64,000 nt of DNA. Origin: Bradyrhizobium sp. CB1717. Its GTDB lineage: Bacteria; Pseudomonadota; Alphaproteobacteria; Rhizobiales; Xanthobacteraceae. Made by a program: the position numbers and the translations under genes. Position 1 is the first letter of the stretch. Each line of letters starts with the position of its first letter. Below the pieces are notes generated by a model. That model did not search any database. It was not told the origin of the DNA and saw only the letters and a program-made list of their open reading frames with translations. Positions 20,160 to 29,037 of the stretch are shown piece after piece. The DNA is taken from positions 9,038,501 to 9,102,500 of the forward strand of contig NZ_CP121666.1 in NCBI RefSeq assembly GCF_029714325.1, read 5' to 3'.

Positions 20160-20943
20160 GCCGTAGCGCCCGGATCACCGGCCAGGCGGCCAGCGCGGCG
20201 GCGAGGTGCTTGAGCGTGTGGCCCGAGACGATATGTCCGGTCGCTTCGAAGATGGTGGCGTCGCCGAGCTCGAACAGCTTGGCCAGCACATAGAAGACAA
20301 TCACACCGCCCAGCGGCACGCCAAGCGCACCAGGCCGGGGCCGCGTCAGCGCCAGTCCCACAGCGAGTGCCATGCCGCCGAACTGCACGACCATCCATGG
20401 CGTGAGATTCTCGCGTGCCACCCAGGCCGCGAGCAGGCCCGCGACCATCATCAGCACCAGCACCGCCTCGCCTGCACGCGTGCTGATGCGCTCGCTGGCC
20501 GCGATGCCGAGAAAGCCCGCGAACGCCACCGCCATGCCGAGGCGGTCGGCCACGAGCCGTTGCGGCATGTCGGGTTCGAGATGATAGAAGCCGGAGCCGA
20601 GGCAGGTGAGGATCAGTCCCACGAAAAACCAGCTCGCACCCGCGGGCGCATCATTGCGGCCGCGCAGCCGCTCCGAGCCCCAGACGCCCATCGCGAGGAA
20701 AGCGAGATTGCTCAGCACGTCGCCGGCGTTGGGCACGCCGAGCCAACCACGGGTGTCGACGAAATGCGGGATGTGCCAGTCGGCGGCCGGCAGCGCGGGC
20801 CCGAACAGCGCCGCCAGGGTGAGGACGAAGAGCGCCGCTGCCAGATATCTTTCGCGGAGCTGTGGGGTGCCCAACGGGAAATGGCGGGACACCGGGTGGA
20901 GTATGGCATCGCTCGCTTGGGCGGAATCATTTGCACGCAACAT
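20131..20943 (-). CDS. Alkaline ceramidase-like (CREST superfamily) integral membrane protein
   Basis: A 270-residue protein with about seven hydrophobic helices. The pattern of small polar residues fits the CREST superfamily (alkaline ceramidase, PAQR and relatives): Ser in GDVLSNLAF, His and Asp in [21 protein letters not shown], and a late HTLKH pair. In these enzymes a His3-Asp-Ser set holds zinc for amide hydrolysis, and all parts appear present. The start ATG at 20943 has GGAGG about seven bases upstream. Two tandem operators and a promoter-like pair lie just upstream, so it is probably repressible. Whether it cleaves a ceramide-like lipid is not shown. Confidence 0.75.
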   Translation of the reverse strand: MLRANDSAQASDAILHPVSRHFPLGTPQLRERYLAAALFVLTLAALFGPALPAADWHIPHFVDTRGWLGVPNAGDVLSNLAFLAMGVWGSERLRGRNDAPAGASWFFVGLILTCLGSGFYHLEPDMPQRLVADRLGMAVAFAGFLGIAASERISTRAGEAVLVLMMVAGLLAAWVARENLTPWMVVQFGGMALAVGLALTRPRPGALGVPLGGVIVFYVLAKLFELGDATIFEATGHIVSGHTLKHLAAALAAWPVIRALRPTDRAPSRH

Positions 20944-20959
20944 GCGGGCCTCCGGACGA

Positions 20960-21007
20960 ATTGAACATAGTTCAATATTTGTAGCACGAGTATGAACAAT
21001 GTTCAAT
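20960..21007 (-). promoter_or_regulatory. Two tandem palindromic operators over a predicted promoter of the ceramidase-like gene
   Basis: Operator 1 is a perfect 7-3-7 palindrome ATTGAAC-ATA-GTTCAAT (20960-20976). Operator 2 is TGAAC-AAT-GTTCA with an extra T on one side (20993-21005, extending to 21007). Centres are 31 bp apart, about three helical turns. On the minus strand TTGAAC (21006-21001) and TACAAA (20983-20978) are spaced 17 bp, like a housekeeping promoter whose -35 lies in operator 2 and whose start region lies in operator 1. The symmetry and length fit a TetR-type repressor, but none is encoded nearby. Confidence 0.6.
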
Positions 21008-21085
21008 ACAAATTGAGCATGAGCTTTGCGAGCGAGCATCTCGTTGGAATTATTTGTATTTTTGGCTTTCAGCCGGGGAGGTGCC

Positions 21086-21171
21086 GTAGGGTGGGCAAAG
21101 CGAAGCGTGCCCACCATCCCGCATACGATGACATTCGTGGGCACGGCGCTATGCGCCTTTGCCCACCCTAC
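21086..21171. repeat. Inverted repeat, family B (GTAGGGTGGGCAAAG/CTTTGCCCACCCTAC)
   Basis: Outer arms GTAGGGTGGGCAAAG and CTTTGCCCACCCTAC, with inner GCGTGCCCACCAT and a matching GTGGGCACG. It sits directly after the carboxylase alpha stop. Copies are also at 25836-25925 and 58469-58545. Confidence 0.85.
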
Positions 21172-21191
21172 GAGACCGTGTTTGCGGCGCG

Positions 21192-23168
21192 CTACCCGGC
21201 CCCGATCTCCGCGACAATCCTGCCCGTCGTCACCTGCTCGCCCTCGGCGACGTCGATCGCGGCGACGACACCATCGATGCCGGCCTTGTGGACGTGCTCC
21301 ATCTTCATCGCTTCCAGCGTCAGCACCGGCTGGCCCGCGGTGACGCGGTCGCCCGGCTTGACCAGGACCGCGACGACGCGGCCGTTCATGGCAGCGCGGA
21401 CCTTGCCGTCGCCGCCATTCGCTGCCGCCGCTTTCGGCGCGGCGAGGGTGAGATCGGTGACGGCGAGCGGAATGCCGCGGTGCTGGAGGTGGAGCCGATC
21501 GCCGTCGCGCAGGAATTTTGCGCTGTCCATCACGCCGTCGTGGCGGAAGCGGATGGCGTCGGGATCGAGCTGGTCGATTTCGAACTTGTCTTGCCGGCCG
21601 TCGGTGGCGACGGTGTAGCTGCCATCGCGCTCGCGCGTGACGTCGAGCTCGTGCGCGTGGCCGGCGATTTCGATCTTCGCCGGAAGCGGAAAGGCGGCGG
21701 CGAGGCTCCGCCCGCTTTGCCATGACGGCGCGCGGGGGTTGGTGACGTAGAGCAGCAGGCCCGCCAGCGCCATGTCGAATGCAGCGTTCGCGCGCGGAGC
21801 CAGCAACTCGTCCCGATGCGAACCAATGAAGGCCGTCGTCGCCTCGCCCCTGGCAAAGCCGGGGTGGCGCAGGCAGGACATCAGGAACGCCTGGTTGGTG
21901 GTCACGCCGAAAGCCGTGAGCTGCTCCAGACCGACGATCAGCCGCCCCCTCGCCTCCTCGCGCGTGGCGCCGTGGCTGATCACCTTGGCGATCATGGAAT
22001 CGTAGAACGGCGGAATCTCCGAGCCCGATTGCAGCGCGTGCTCGACGCGGATGCTGTCAGGCACCTGCCAGCGCGCCATGCGGCCGGACTGCGGCATGAA
22101 ATCCTGCGCGGCGTCTTCCGAGCAGAGCCGCACCTCGATGGCATAGCCTGTGAAACGGATGTCCTGCTGCTTCACCGGCAACGGCTCGCCACGAGCGATG
22201 CGCAGCTGCAGCTCGACGAGATCGAGCCCGGTGATCGCCTCGGTGACGGGATGCTCGACCTGGAGACGCGTGTTCATCTCCATGAAGTAGAACTCGCCGC
22301 TTGCATCGAGCAGGAATTCCAGAGTACCGGCGCCCTCATAGCGCAGCGCCTTCACCGCCGCGACCGCGACCTCCCCCATCTTCGCGCGCAGCTCGGGCGT
22401 GACCGCGGGGGACGGCGCCTCCTCGATCAGCTTCTGGTGGCGCCGCTGCACCGAACAGTCGCGCTCGCCGAGATGAATGGCATTGCCGCGAATGTCGCCG
22501 AACACCTGAATCTCGATGTGGCGGGGATTCTGGATCGCGCGCTCGAGGATGACCGTGGGATCGCCGAACGCTGCCTTCGCTTCCGACCGCGCACTGCGCA
22601 GCGCGTCGGGGAACGACGCCGCATCGGCGACGAGCCGCATGCCACGCCCGCCACCACCGGCCACCGCCTTGATCATCACGGGAAAGCCGATCTTCTTGGC
22701 TTCCGCGAGCATGACTTCGTCGCCTTGGTCGGCGCCTTGATAGCCGGGCACGCAGGGCACGCCGGCCTTCTTCATAATCTCCTTGGCGCCGGCCTTGTTG
22801 CCCATCGCCTCGATCGCCTGAGGCGACGGGCCGATGAAAACGAGGCCGGCATCCTTGCAGGCTTGCGCAAAGTCTTCGTTCTCGGCGAGGAAACCATAGC
22901 CGGGGTGAACGGCATCCGCGCCGCTCGCCTTGGCAGCGGCAATGATCGCGGGGATGTTGAGATAGGATTGCGCCGGCAGGGCTTCGCCGATGCGAACGGC
23001 CTGATCGGCCTGCTTGACGTGAAGGGCATCGCGATCCGCATCGGAATAGACCGCGACGACGCCCAAGCCGAGCCGCCGCGCGCTGCGCATCACGCGCAAT
23101 GCGATCTCACCGCGATTGGCGACCAGGACCTTGAAGAACGGTCGATGATGCACTGATCCGTTCCTCAT
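21192..23168 (-). CDS. Biotin-dependent acyl-CoA carboxylase, alpha subunit (biotin carboxylase + BCCP)
   Basis: A 658-residue subunit that carboxylates biotin with ATP and bicarbonate. The biotin-carboxylase part starts FFKVLVANRGEIALRVMRSARRLG, carries the ATP-grasp glycine loop KAVAGGGGRGMR and EMNTRLQVEHPVTE, and fills about residues 1-455. The biotin-carrier domain ends the protein with AMKM (biotinylated Lys622) 36 residues before the end. Length and layout match methylcrotonyl-/geranyl-CoA carboxylase alpha chains (MccA/LiuD/AtuF, about 655-665 residues). ATG at 23168 overlaps the beta stop as ATGA, so the order is beta then alpha and they form one enzyme. Confidence 0.93.
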   Translation of the reverse strand: MRNGSVHHRPFFKVLVANRGEIALRVMRSARRLGLGVVAVYSDADRDALHVKQADQAVRIGEALPAQSYLNIPAIIAAAKASGADAVHPGYGFLAENEDFAQACKDAGLVFIGPSPQAIEAMGNKAGAKEIMKKAGVPCVPGYQGADQGDEVMLAEAKKIGFPVMIKAVAGGGGRGMRLVADAASFPDALRSARSEAKAAFGDPTVILERAIQNPRHIEIQVFGDIRGNAIHLGERDCSVQRRHQKLIEEAPSPAVTPELRAKMGEVAVAAVKALRYEGAGTLEFLLDASGEFYFMEMNTRLQVEHPVTEAITGLDLVELQLRIARGEPLPVKQQDIRFTGYAIEVRLCSEDAAQDFMPQSGRMARWQVPDSIRVEHALQSGSEIPPFYDSMIAKVISHGATREEARGRLIVGLEQLTAFGVTTNQAFLMSCLRHPGFARGEATTAFIGSHRDELLAPRANAAFDMALAGLLLYVTNPRAPSWQSGRSLAAAFPLPAKIEIAGHAHELDVTRERDGSYTVATDGRQDKFEIDQLDPDAIRFRHDGVMDSAKFLRDGDRLHLQHRGIPLAVTDLTLAAPKAAAANGGDGKVRAAMNGRVVAVLVKPGDRVTAGQPVLTLEAMKMEHVHKAGIDGVVAAIDVAEGEQVTTGRIVAEIGAG

Positions 23169-24781
23169 GGGCGGGCCACCGAGAACTGCATGCGTTGAGG
23201 ATTTCGCACATCGCCTTCGCGGCAGATCGCTAGCACCTCGGAGAGCACCGCGCGGGTATCGCGCGGATCGATCACCCCGTCGTCGAGCACGCGCGCGCTG
23301 GTCGAGAACACATCCATCTGGCCGTCGAACACGCCGATAATCTGCGCCTTCATGGCGTCGAGCTTGTCCTTCTCGATCGGCTTGCCGCGGCGGGCGGCGG
23401 CGGCCTCGGTCACGATCGCCATGGTCTCGGCGGCCTGCTCGCCGCCCATCACGGCGGTCTTGGCGTTGGGCCAGGAGAAGCAGAAGCGCGGATGGAAGCC
23501 GCGGCCGCACATGCCGTAATTGCCGGCGCCGAACGAGGCGCCGCAATAGATGGTGATCTGCGGCACCGTCGCCGAGGTCACCGCCTGGATCATCTTCGAG
23601 CCGTGCTTGATCATGCCGGCTTCCTCATAGGCCTTGCCGACCATGTAGCCGGTGGTGTTGTTGAGATAGAGGATCGGCGTGCGGGTCTGGCAGCAGGCCT
23701 GAATGAAATGCGTCGCCTTGTTGGCGCCGGCGGGATCGAGCGGGCCGTTGTTGGTGATGATGCCGATCGCCTGGCCTTCGATGCGGGCATGGCCGCAGAC
23801 GGTGGCCGGGCCGTAATTCGGCGCCATCTCGGTGAAGTCGGAATCGTCGACGATGCGGGCGATCACCTGCTTCATGTCGACGGGGCGCTTGTGGTCCATC
23901 GGCATGATGCCGAGCAGCTCGTCCTGGTCGTAGCGCGGCGGCTTGAACTCTGGAGCCGCCCTGCCGGGCCGCTGCCATTCCATCGCCGCCATGATCTCGC
24001 GCGCGATGCGCAATGCGTCGCGATCGTCCTCGGCGAGATAATCGCCGAGGCCCGAGACTTGCGTGTGCATCTCGGCGCCGCCGAGCTCTTCCTCGGTCGC
24101 GACCTCACCGGTCGCGGCCTTCAGCAGCGGCGGCCCGGCAAGAAAGGCGCGGGTACGGCCGCGGACCATGACGATGTAGTCGGAGAGACCCGTTTGATAC
24201 GCGCCGCCGGCGGTGGACGAGCCATGTGTGACGGTGACGACCGGTAGGCCCGCCGCCGAGAGCCGCGCGAGATTGCGAAAGATGTTGCCGCCGCGGACGA
24301 AATCCTCGACGCGGTAGCGCAAGAGGTTGGCACCGGCGCTTTCGACGAGCTGGACATAGGGCAGCTTGTTCTCCAGCGCGAGCTCCTGCACCCGCAGCGT
24401 CTTGTCGAGGCCATAAGGCTGCAGCGCGCCGGCGTCGATGCCGGAATCACTGGCGCTGACCATGCAGCGGATGCCCGAGACGAAGCCGATGCCGGCGATG
24501 ACGCCGCCGCCCGGCACGCTCTTGTTCGCATCGGGCACGTCGAACATGTAGCCGGCCAGCGTCGACAGCTCGATGAAGGGCGCACCGGGATCGAGCACCA
24601 GCGCGACGCGCTCGCGCGGCAGCAACTGGCCGCGCTTGTGGAAGCGGTCCTTTGCCGCGGCGGATGCGGCACGCGTGCGCCCTTCCAGCGCGCGCATGCG
24701 ATCGATCAGTGCGAGCATGCCGTCGCGGTTGGCGTGGTAGCCGGCGCTGCTGGGGGAGATGGTGTTTTCGAGAATGGACAC
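23165..24781 (-). CDS. Acyl-CoA carboxylase, carboxyltransferase (beta) subunit, AtuC/LiuB-like
   Basis: A 538-residue carboxyltransferase that moves CO2 from biotin to an acyl-CoA. It has the acyl-CoA site glycines in HGSSTAGGAYQTGLSDYIV and the carboxybiotin site GASFGAGNYGMCGRGFHPRF. The wording SSTAGGAY, FLAGPPLLKAATGE and EELGGAEMH resembles geranyl-CoA carboxylase (AtuC, which I recall as also 538 residues) at least as well as methylcrotonyl-CoA carboxylase. The gene order with a BKACE enzyme and acyl-CoA dehydrogenases is not the standard leucine (liu) or acyclic terpene (atu) set, so the substrate is open. Predicted to act in the cytoplasm as a beta6-alpha6 complex. Confidence 0.9.
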   Translation of the reverse strand: MSILENTISPSSAGYHANRDGMLALIDRMRALEGRTRAASAAAKDRFHKRGQLLPRERVALVLDPGAPFIELSTLAGYMFDVPDANKSVPGGGVIAGIGFVSGIRCMVSASDSGIDAGALQPYGLDKTLRVQELALENKLPYVQLVESAGANLLRYRVEDFVRGGNIFRNLARLSAAGLPVVTVTHGSSTAGGAYQTGLSDYIVMVRGRTRAFLAGPPLLKAATGEVATEEELGGAEMHTQVSGLGDYLAEDDRDALRIAREIMAAMEWQRPGRAAPEFKPPRYDQDELLGIMPMDHKRPVDMKQVIARIVDDSDFTEMAPNYGPATVCGHARIEGQAIGIITNNGPLDPAGANKATHFIQACCQTRTPILYLNNTTGYMVGKAYEEAGMIKHGSKMIQAVTSATVPQITIYCGASFGAGNYGMCGRGFHPRFCFSWPNAKTAVMGGEQAAETMAIVTEAAAARRGKPIEKDKLDAMKAQIIGVFDGQMDVFSTSARVLDDGVIDPRDTRAVLSEVLAICREGDVRNPQRMQFSVARP

Positions 24782-24791
24782 AGTTTACTCC

Positions 24792-24869
24792 GTCATTCCG
24801 GGGCGATGCGCAGCATCGAACCCGGAATCTCGAGGTTCCGGGTTCGCGCTTTGCGCGCCCCGGAACGAC
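24792..24869. repeat. Palindromic repeat, family D (TTCCGGGGCG...CGCCCCGGAA)
   Basis: Nested arms: TTCCGGGGCG/GCGCCCCGGAA outside and GAACCCGGAAT/GTTCCGGGTTC inside. It fills the 90-base gap between BKACE and the carboxyltransferase gene. A second copy is at 26842-26921. Confidence 0.85.
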
Positions 24870-24871
24870 AA

Positions 24872-25738
24872 TTACCTGTTCGTCCCAAAGATCTTCCGCG
24901 CCTCGGCCGGCGATGCGATCTCGCGGCCGGCGCGCCTTGCGCAGGCGGCGACCGCTTCGATGAGCTGACCGTTCGAGGTCACCTTCTTGCCGTCGGCGAG
25001 ATAGAAGGTATCCTCGAGGCCGGTGCGCAAATGCCCGCCGAGCTCGGCGCAGCGCTGATGCAGCGGCCAGATCTCTTCGCGGCCGATGGCGGTGACCTGC
25101 CAATGCGCTTCGGGGCGCTTCAGCTTGATCAGGATCGGCAGCAGCTCGGGATCGGCAGGCATGCCGGAGGCGACGCCCATCACGAAGTTATATTCGAGCG
25201 GACCCTTGTACATGCCGACCTGGTGGTACATGCCGACGCAGCGGACAATGCCGACATCGAAGCATTCGAATTCGGGGATGGTGCCGACGGCGTTCATGAC
25301 GTCGAGATAGTCCTTCACCTTCTCGACTGCGTTGTCGAACATCATCGGCGGCCAGGCCCAATTGTTGTCGGCCTTCACCTTCAGGTAATTCAGCGAGCCG
25401 GCGTTGCAGGCGGCGATCTCCGGCCTGGTCTCGCGAATGCAGTCGAGCGCGCCAGAGTAGTTCGGCCCCGACACGCCCGAGGTGTGATTGATGATGACGC
25501 CGGGACAGGCTTCGCGGATCGCCTGCTGGATCTCATTGCTGACCGCAACCTCCCAGGACGGCAGGTGCCCCTTGCCCGGCGCCTGCTGGCGCAGGTGGAT
25601 GTGCATGATGGACGCGCCGGCATCGAAGGCAGCCCTGGCCTCGCGCGCCATCTGCTCGGGCGTCACGGGCACGTTGTGCTGCTTCGGGTCGGTGAGCACG
25701 CCGTTCAGCGCGCAGGTGATGACGGCCTTGTCGCTCAT
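24872..25738 (-). CDS. BKACE family enzyme (DUF849, beta-keto acid cleavage)
   Basis: A 288-residue TIM-barrel zinc enzyme. Members condense a beta-keto acid with acetyl-CoA to give acetoacetate and a new acyl-CoA; the type member is Kce of lysine fermentation. Zinc ligands His46 and His48 fall in the conserved MHIHLR strip at exactly the Kce numbering, and GGHLRTGLEDT near residue 230 supplies the third His. ATG at 25738 was preferred to 25756 because MSDKAVITCALNG is the usual family start; neither has a strong Shine-Dalgarno. It leads the BKACE-beta-alpha group. The specific keto acid is unknown. Confidence 0.88.
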   Translation of the reverse strand: MSDKAVITCALNGVLTDPKQHNVPVTPEQMAREARAAFDAGASIMHIHLRQQAPGKGHLPSWEVAVSNEIQQAIREACPGVIINHTSGVSGPNYSGALDCIRETRPEIAACNAGSLNYLKVKADNNWAWPPMMFDNAVEKVKDYLDVMNAVGTIPEFECFDVGIVRCVGMYHQVGMYKGPLEYNFVMGVASGMPADPELLPILIKLKRPEAHWQVTAIGREEIWPLHQRCAELGGHLRTGLEDTFYLADGKKVTSNGQLIEAVAACARRAGREIASPAEARKIFGTNR

Positions 25739-25835
25739 GCCAAAAATGTCTCGCACGTTGAGAATTCAACGCTTGCGATCATGTGACGCGCGACATGCGG
25801 CTTCTTGCGCGGAGAAGCTGGGAAAACGAGATGCC

Positions 25836-25925
25836 GTAGGGTGGGCAAAGGCGCCCTTGCGCCGTGCCCACCACGTCTCGGTGTTTGGCAAAGATGGTGG
25901 GCACGCTTCGCTTTGCCCACCCTAC
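25836..25925. repeat. Inverted repeat, family B
   Basis: Arms GTAGGGTGGGCAAAG and CTTTGCCCACCCTAC with an inner GTGCCCACCA/TGGTGGGCAC pair. It lies between the AraC-type regulator stop and the BKACE gene. Confidence 0.85.
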
Positions 25926-25935
25926 GAGAGCGAGC

Positions 25936-26736
25936 CTAGCTCGCTTCCGCCAGCCGCACCGTCTCGGTGCTGCGGTAGATCGCAAGATCCCGCGAGCCGA
26001 CGAAGATCGCGCGCGGCTTCAATCCGTAGAAGCGGCGGATCGAGTGGCTGAAATGCGTGGAATCGGGATAGCCGATGTCCTGCGCGAGATGGGCGAGGTT
26101 GAGGTCCTGGTTGGCGAAGTGCAGCAGATGCCGCGCGCGCTTCCAGGCCCGGAAGGAGCGGAACGAGATGCCGGTCTCCTCCTTGAACAGGTGAAGGAAA
26201 CGCGAGGCGGAGAGGCCCGCCTCGGTGGCGCAGGTGTCCGCCGTGACAGGCTCGCCGGAGAAGCGCCCGATGCGGGCGACCGCGCGCATCACGCGGGGGT
26301 CGAGCACGCGGCGCGGCAGCGCCTCGCCAAAGCACATCTCGTCGAACTCGGCGGTGGTGATGTCGCCATAGCGACGCTGGCGCAGCAGCGCGTAGGCGGC
26401 GAGAATCTTGCGGGCGTAGACCGCACGATCGGGTCCGGTCAGCCGCTCGGCCAGGGCCTCGATCGCGCCATCCGGCATGCTTTCGGGCTCGAGCGTCACG
26501 CTGATCGCGGTGCGATAGTCGCTGGCAATGGAATGTCGCTGGTTCGGCAGGGTGACGAACAGCTCGCCGGTGGCAAGGACGTCGTCGATGGTCAGGTGCA
26601 GATTACCCTTCACCGCCACATAGACGTGGCAGCAGCCCGGGGTCCGCTTGCGGGGGCGGCCGAGCAGGCCGGCATAGAACACCCGCTCGGGCGTGATCAG
26701 CATCAGATGGTCGGATTCGCGACCGTTATTTTCCAT
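25936..26736 (-). CDS. AraC family transcriptional regulator
   Basis: A 266-residue regulator. The C-terminal third holds the double helix-turn-helix: first helix pair TADTCATEAGLSASRFLHLFKEETGISFRSF, second DLNLAHLAQDIGYPDSTHFSHSIRRFYGLKP. The latter is the conserved AraC signature (about residues 160-245). The N-terminal part is a likely cupin-type sensing domain. AGGAGGAG lies five bases before ATG at 26736. It is codirectional with BKACE and the carboxylase downstream and with the acyl-CoA dehydrogenase genes upstream, so it is a good candidate controller of this catabolic locus, but no operator was identified. Confidence 0.9.
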   Translation of the reverse strand: MENNGRESDHLMLITPERVFYAGLLGRPRKRTPGCCHVYVAVKGNLHLTIDDVLATGELFVTLPNQRHSIASDYRTAISVTLEPESMPDGAIEALAERLTGPDRAVYARKILAAYALLRQRRYGDITTAEFDEMCFGEALPRRVLDPRVMRAVARIGRFSGEPVTADTCATEAGLSASRFLHLFKEETGISFRSFRAWKRARHLLHFANQDLNLAHLAQDIGYPDSTHFSHSIRRFYGLKPRAIFVGSRDLAIYRSTETVRLAEAS

Positions 26737-26841
26737 TGGGCTCCTCCTCGCGCGGCTCTCTGGCCGCTGCGGACGGAGGTCACCTTAGCGGAAATTTGGG
26801 CGCTGTCACGACGGGATAGCGCTGTCATGGAAACATCCGCT

Positions 26842-26921
26842 GTCGTTCCGGGGCGGTCCGCAGGACCGAACCCGGAACCTCGAGATTCCGGGTTCGATGC
26901 TTCGCATCGCCCCGGAATGAC
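26842..26921. repeat. Palindromic repeat, family D
   Basis: TTCCGGGGCG/CGCCCCGGAA outer and GAACCCGGAA/TTCCGGGTTC inner arms. It sits between the chimeric dehydrogenase remnant and the AraC-type gene. Confidence 0.85.
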
Positions 26922-26932
26922 CGGCCTCAAAC

Positions 26933-27619
<687 letters not shown>

Positions 27620-27631
27620 TTTGTCCTCTCG

Positions 27632-28768
27632 TCACAACCCCATCTGCCGCGACGCCAGATCCTTCATGATCTCCTCGGTACCGCCGCCGATGGCGTTGAC
27701 CTTGACCTCGCGGTAGATACGCTCGGCCTTGATGCCGCGCATGAAGCCGGCGCCACCGAATATCTGCACGGCTTCCGAGGCGCAGAATGCCATGGTCTGC
27801 GTCGCCTGGTTCTTCATCATGCAGATTTCAGCGACCGGGCTCTCGCCCTGCTCGAGCCGCCAGGCCAGCATCTCCAGCATCGCCTGGCTGGCCGCGACCT
27901 TCTGCGCCATGTCGACGATCTTGTGCCTGATGACCTGGTGCTGGGCGAGCGGCTTGCCGAAGGTCTTGCGTTCCTTCGCATAGGCGACCGCCTCGTCGAG
28001 GCAGACGCGGGCGAAGGCCGTGCAGCTCGCTGCCATGCCCATCCGCTCGCTGTTGAAATTCTGCATGATGATCTTGAAGCCCTGGCCCTCTTCGCCGATC
28101 AGGTTTTCGGCCGGCACCCGGCATTCGTCGAAATGCAGCGTCGCAGTGTCGGAGGCCCACCAGCCCATCTTCTTCAGTTTTGTCCTGGACAGGCCGGGCG
28201 TATCGCCCTCGATCAGGAGCAGGCTGACACCGCCGGCGCCCTCGCCGCCGGTGCGCACGGCGACAGTCAGATAATCGGCGCGCACGCCGGAGGTGATGAA
28301 GGTCTTCTCACCGCTCACGACGTAGTGATCGCCATCCCGCCGCGCGCGGGTCCGCAGATTCGCGACGTCCGATCCACCGCCCGGCTCCGTGATCGCAAGC
28401 GCAGAAATCTTCTCGCCTGCCAACACCTGCGGCAGCACGCGTGCCTTCACCTCGGCCCGCGCCGCGCGCGCGATCGGCGGCGAGCCGATGGTGTGGCTCA
28501 TCAGGCTGGCGCTGACGCCGCCTGCGCCAGCCCGCGCCAATTCCTGGCTGGCGACGATCTTCATGAACTGGTCGGCAGCGATGCCGCCATATTCCTCGGG
28601 GAATCCAAGTCCCAGAAGGCCGATTTCGGCCGCCTTGCGATAGAGCTCGCGCGGGAATTCGCCGGCTTCGTCCCATTCATGGGCGAACGGGGCGATCTCC
28701 TTCTCGACAAAGCGGCGCATGACGTCGCGGAAGGCGTCGTGCTCGGCGGTATAGAACGGGCTCTTCAT
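27632..28768 (-). CDS. Acyl-CoA dehydrogenase (complete)
   Basis: A 378-residue flavoenzyme that oxidises an acyl-CoA to the enoyl-CoA and passes electrons to ETF. It has all three domains: the N-terminal helices, the strip ALAITEPGGGSDVANLRTRA (about residues 122-141) with SGEKTFITSG, and the C-terminal helices with FGKPLAQHQVIRHKI and QIFGGAGFMRG. At the usual catalytic position (medium-chain type IYEGT) it reads AIGGGT, a Gly. A glutamate in NSERMGMA lies where isovaleryl-CoA dehydrogenase keeps its catalytic base, which suggests a branched-chain or isovaleryl-like enzyme. It is upstream of the chimera and probably in one transcript with it. Confidence 0.9.
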   Translation of the reverse strand: MKSPFYTAEHDAFRDVMRRFVEKEIAPFAHEWDEAGEFPRELYRKAAEIGLLGLGFPEEYGGIAADQFMKIVASQELARAGAGGVSASLMSHTIGSPPIARAARAEVKARVLPQVLAGEKISALAITEPGGGSDVANLRTRARRDGDHYVVSGEKTFITSGVRADYLTVAVRTGGEGAGGVSLLLIEGDTPGLSRTKLKKMGWWASDTATLHFDECRVPAENLIGEEGQGFKIIMQNFNSERMGMAASCTAFARVCLDEAVAYAKERKTFGKPLAQHQVIRHKIVDMAQKVAASQAMLEMLAWRLEQGESPVAEICMMKNQATQTMAFCASEAVQIFGGAGFMRGIKAERIYREVKVNAIGGGTEEIMKDLASRQMGL

Positions 28769-29037
28769 CGTGGTCTCGCCCTGTTGGCGGATTCGTCGCG
28801 TTCACCATGGCTGGAACATTTGCCGTTCACTTGCGCAGAGTGGCTGACCGGAGGAACCGCTTCACCGCAGCCTGCGACCTAGCAACTCAACGCAAGACGA
28901 TTTTCGTCCCTCGCAGGCCAACTCCAAATCAAAAAAAAGACGTGGTGCACAAACTCCGGCTGGCCCTCGCGGCCACGCCGGGCATGGTGCCCGGCAATAG
29001 GGCTACAGGCGGCACAGGACCGCCGAGGGAGGGATTT

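Noticed and set aside
20964..21723. N-terminal extension of the ceramidase-like frame up to 21723
   Set aside because: The extra part crosses the operators, a family B repeat and the reverse frame of the carboxylase; ATG at 20943 with GGAGG is a better start.
24121..24672. Frameshifted second copy of a carboxyltransferase
   Set aside because: The 183-codon minus frame here is another frame of the intact beta-subunit gene, not a separate remnant.
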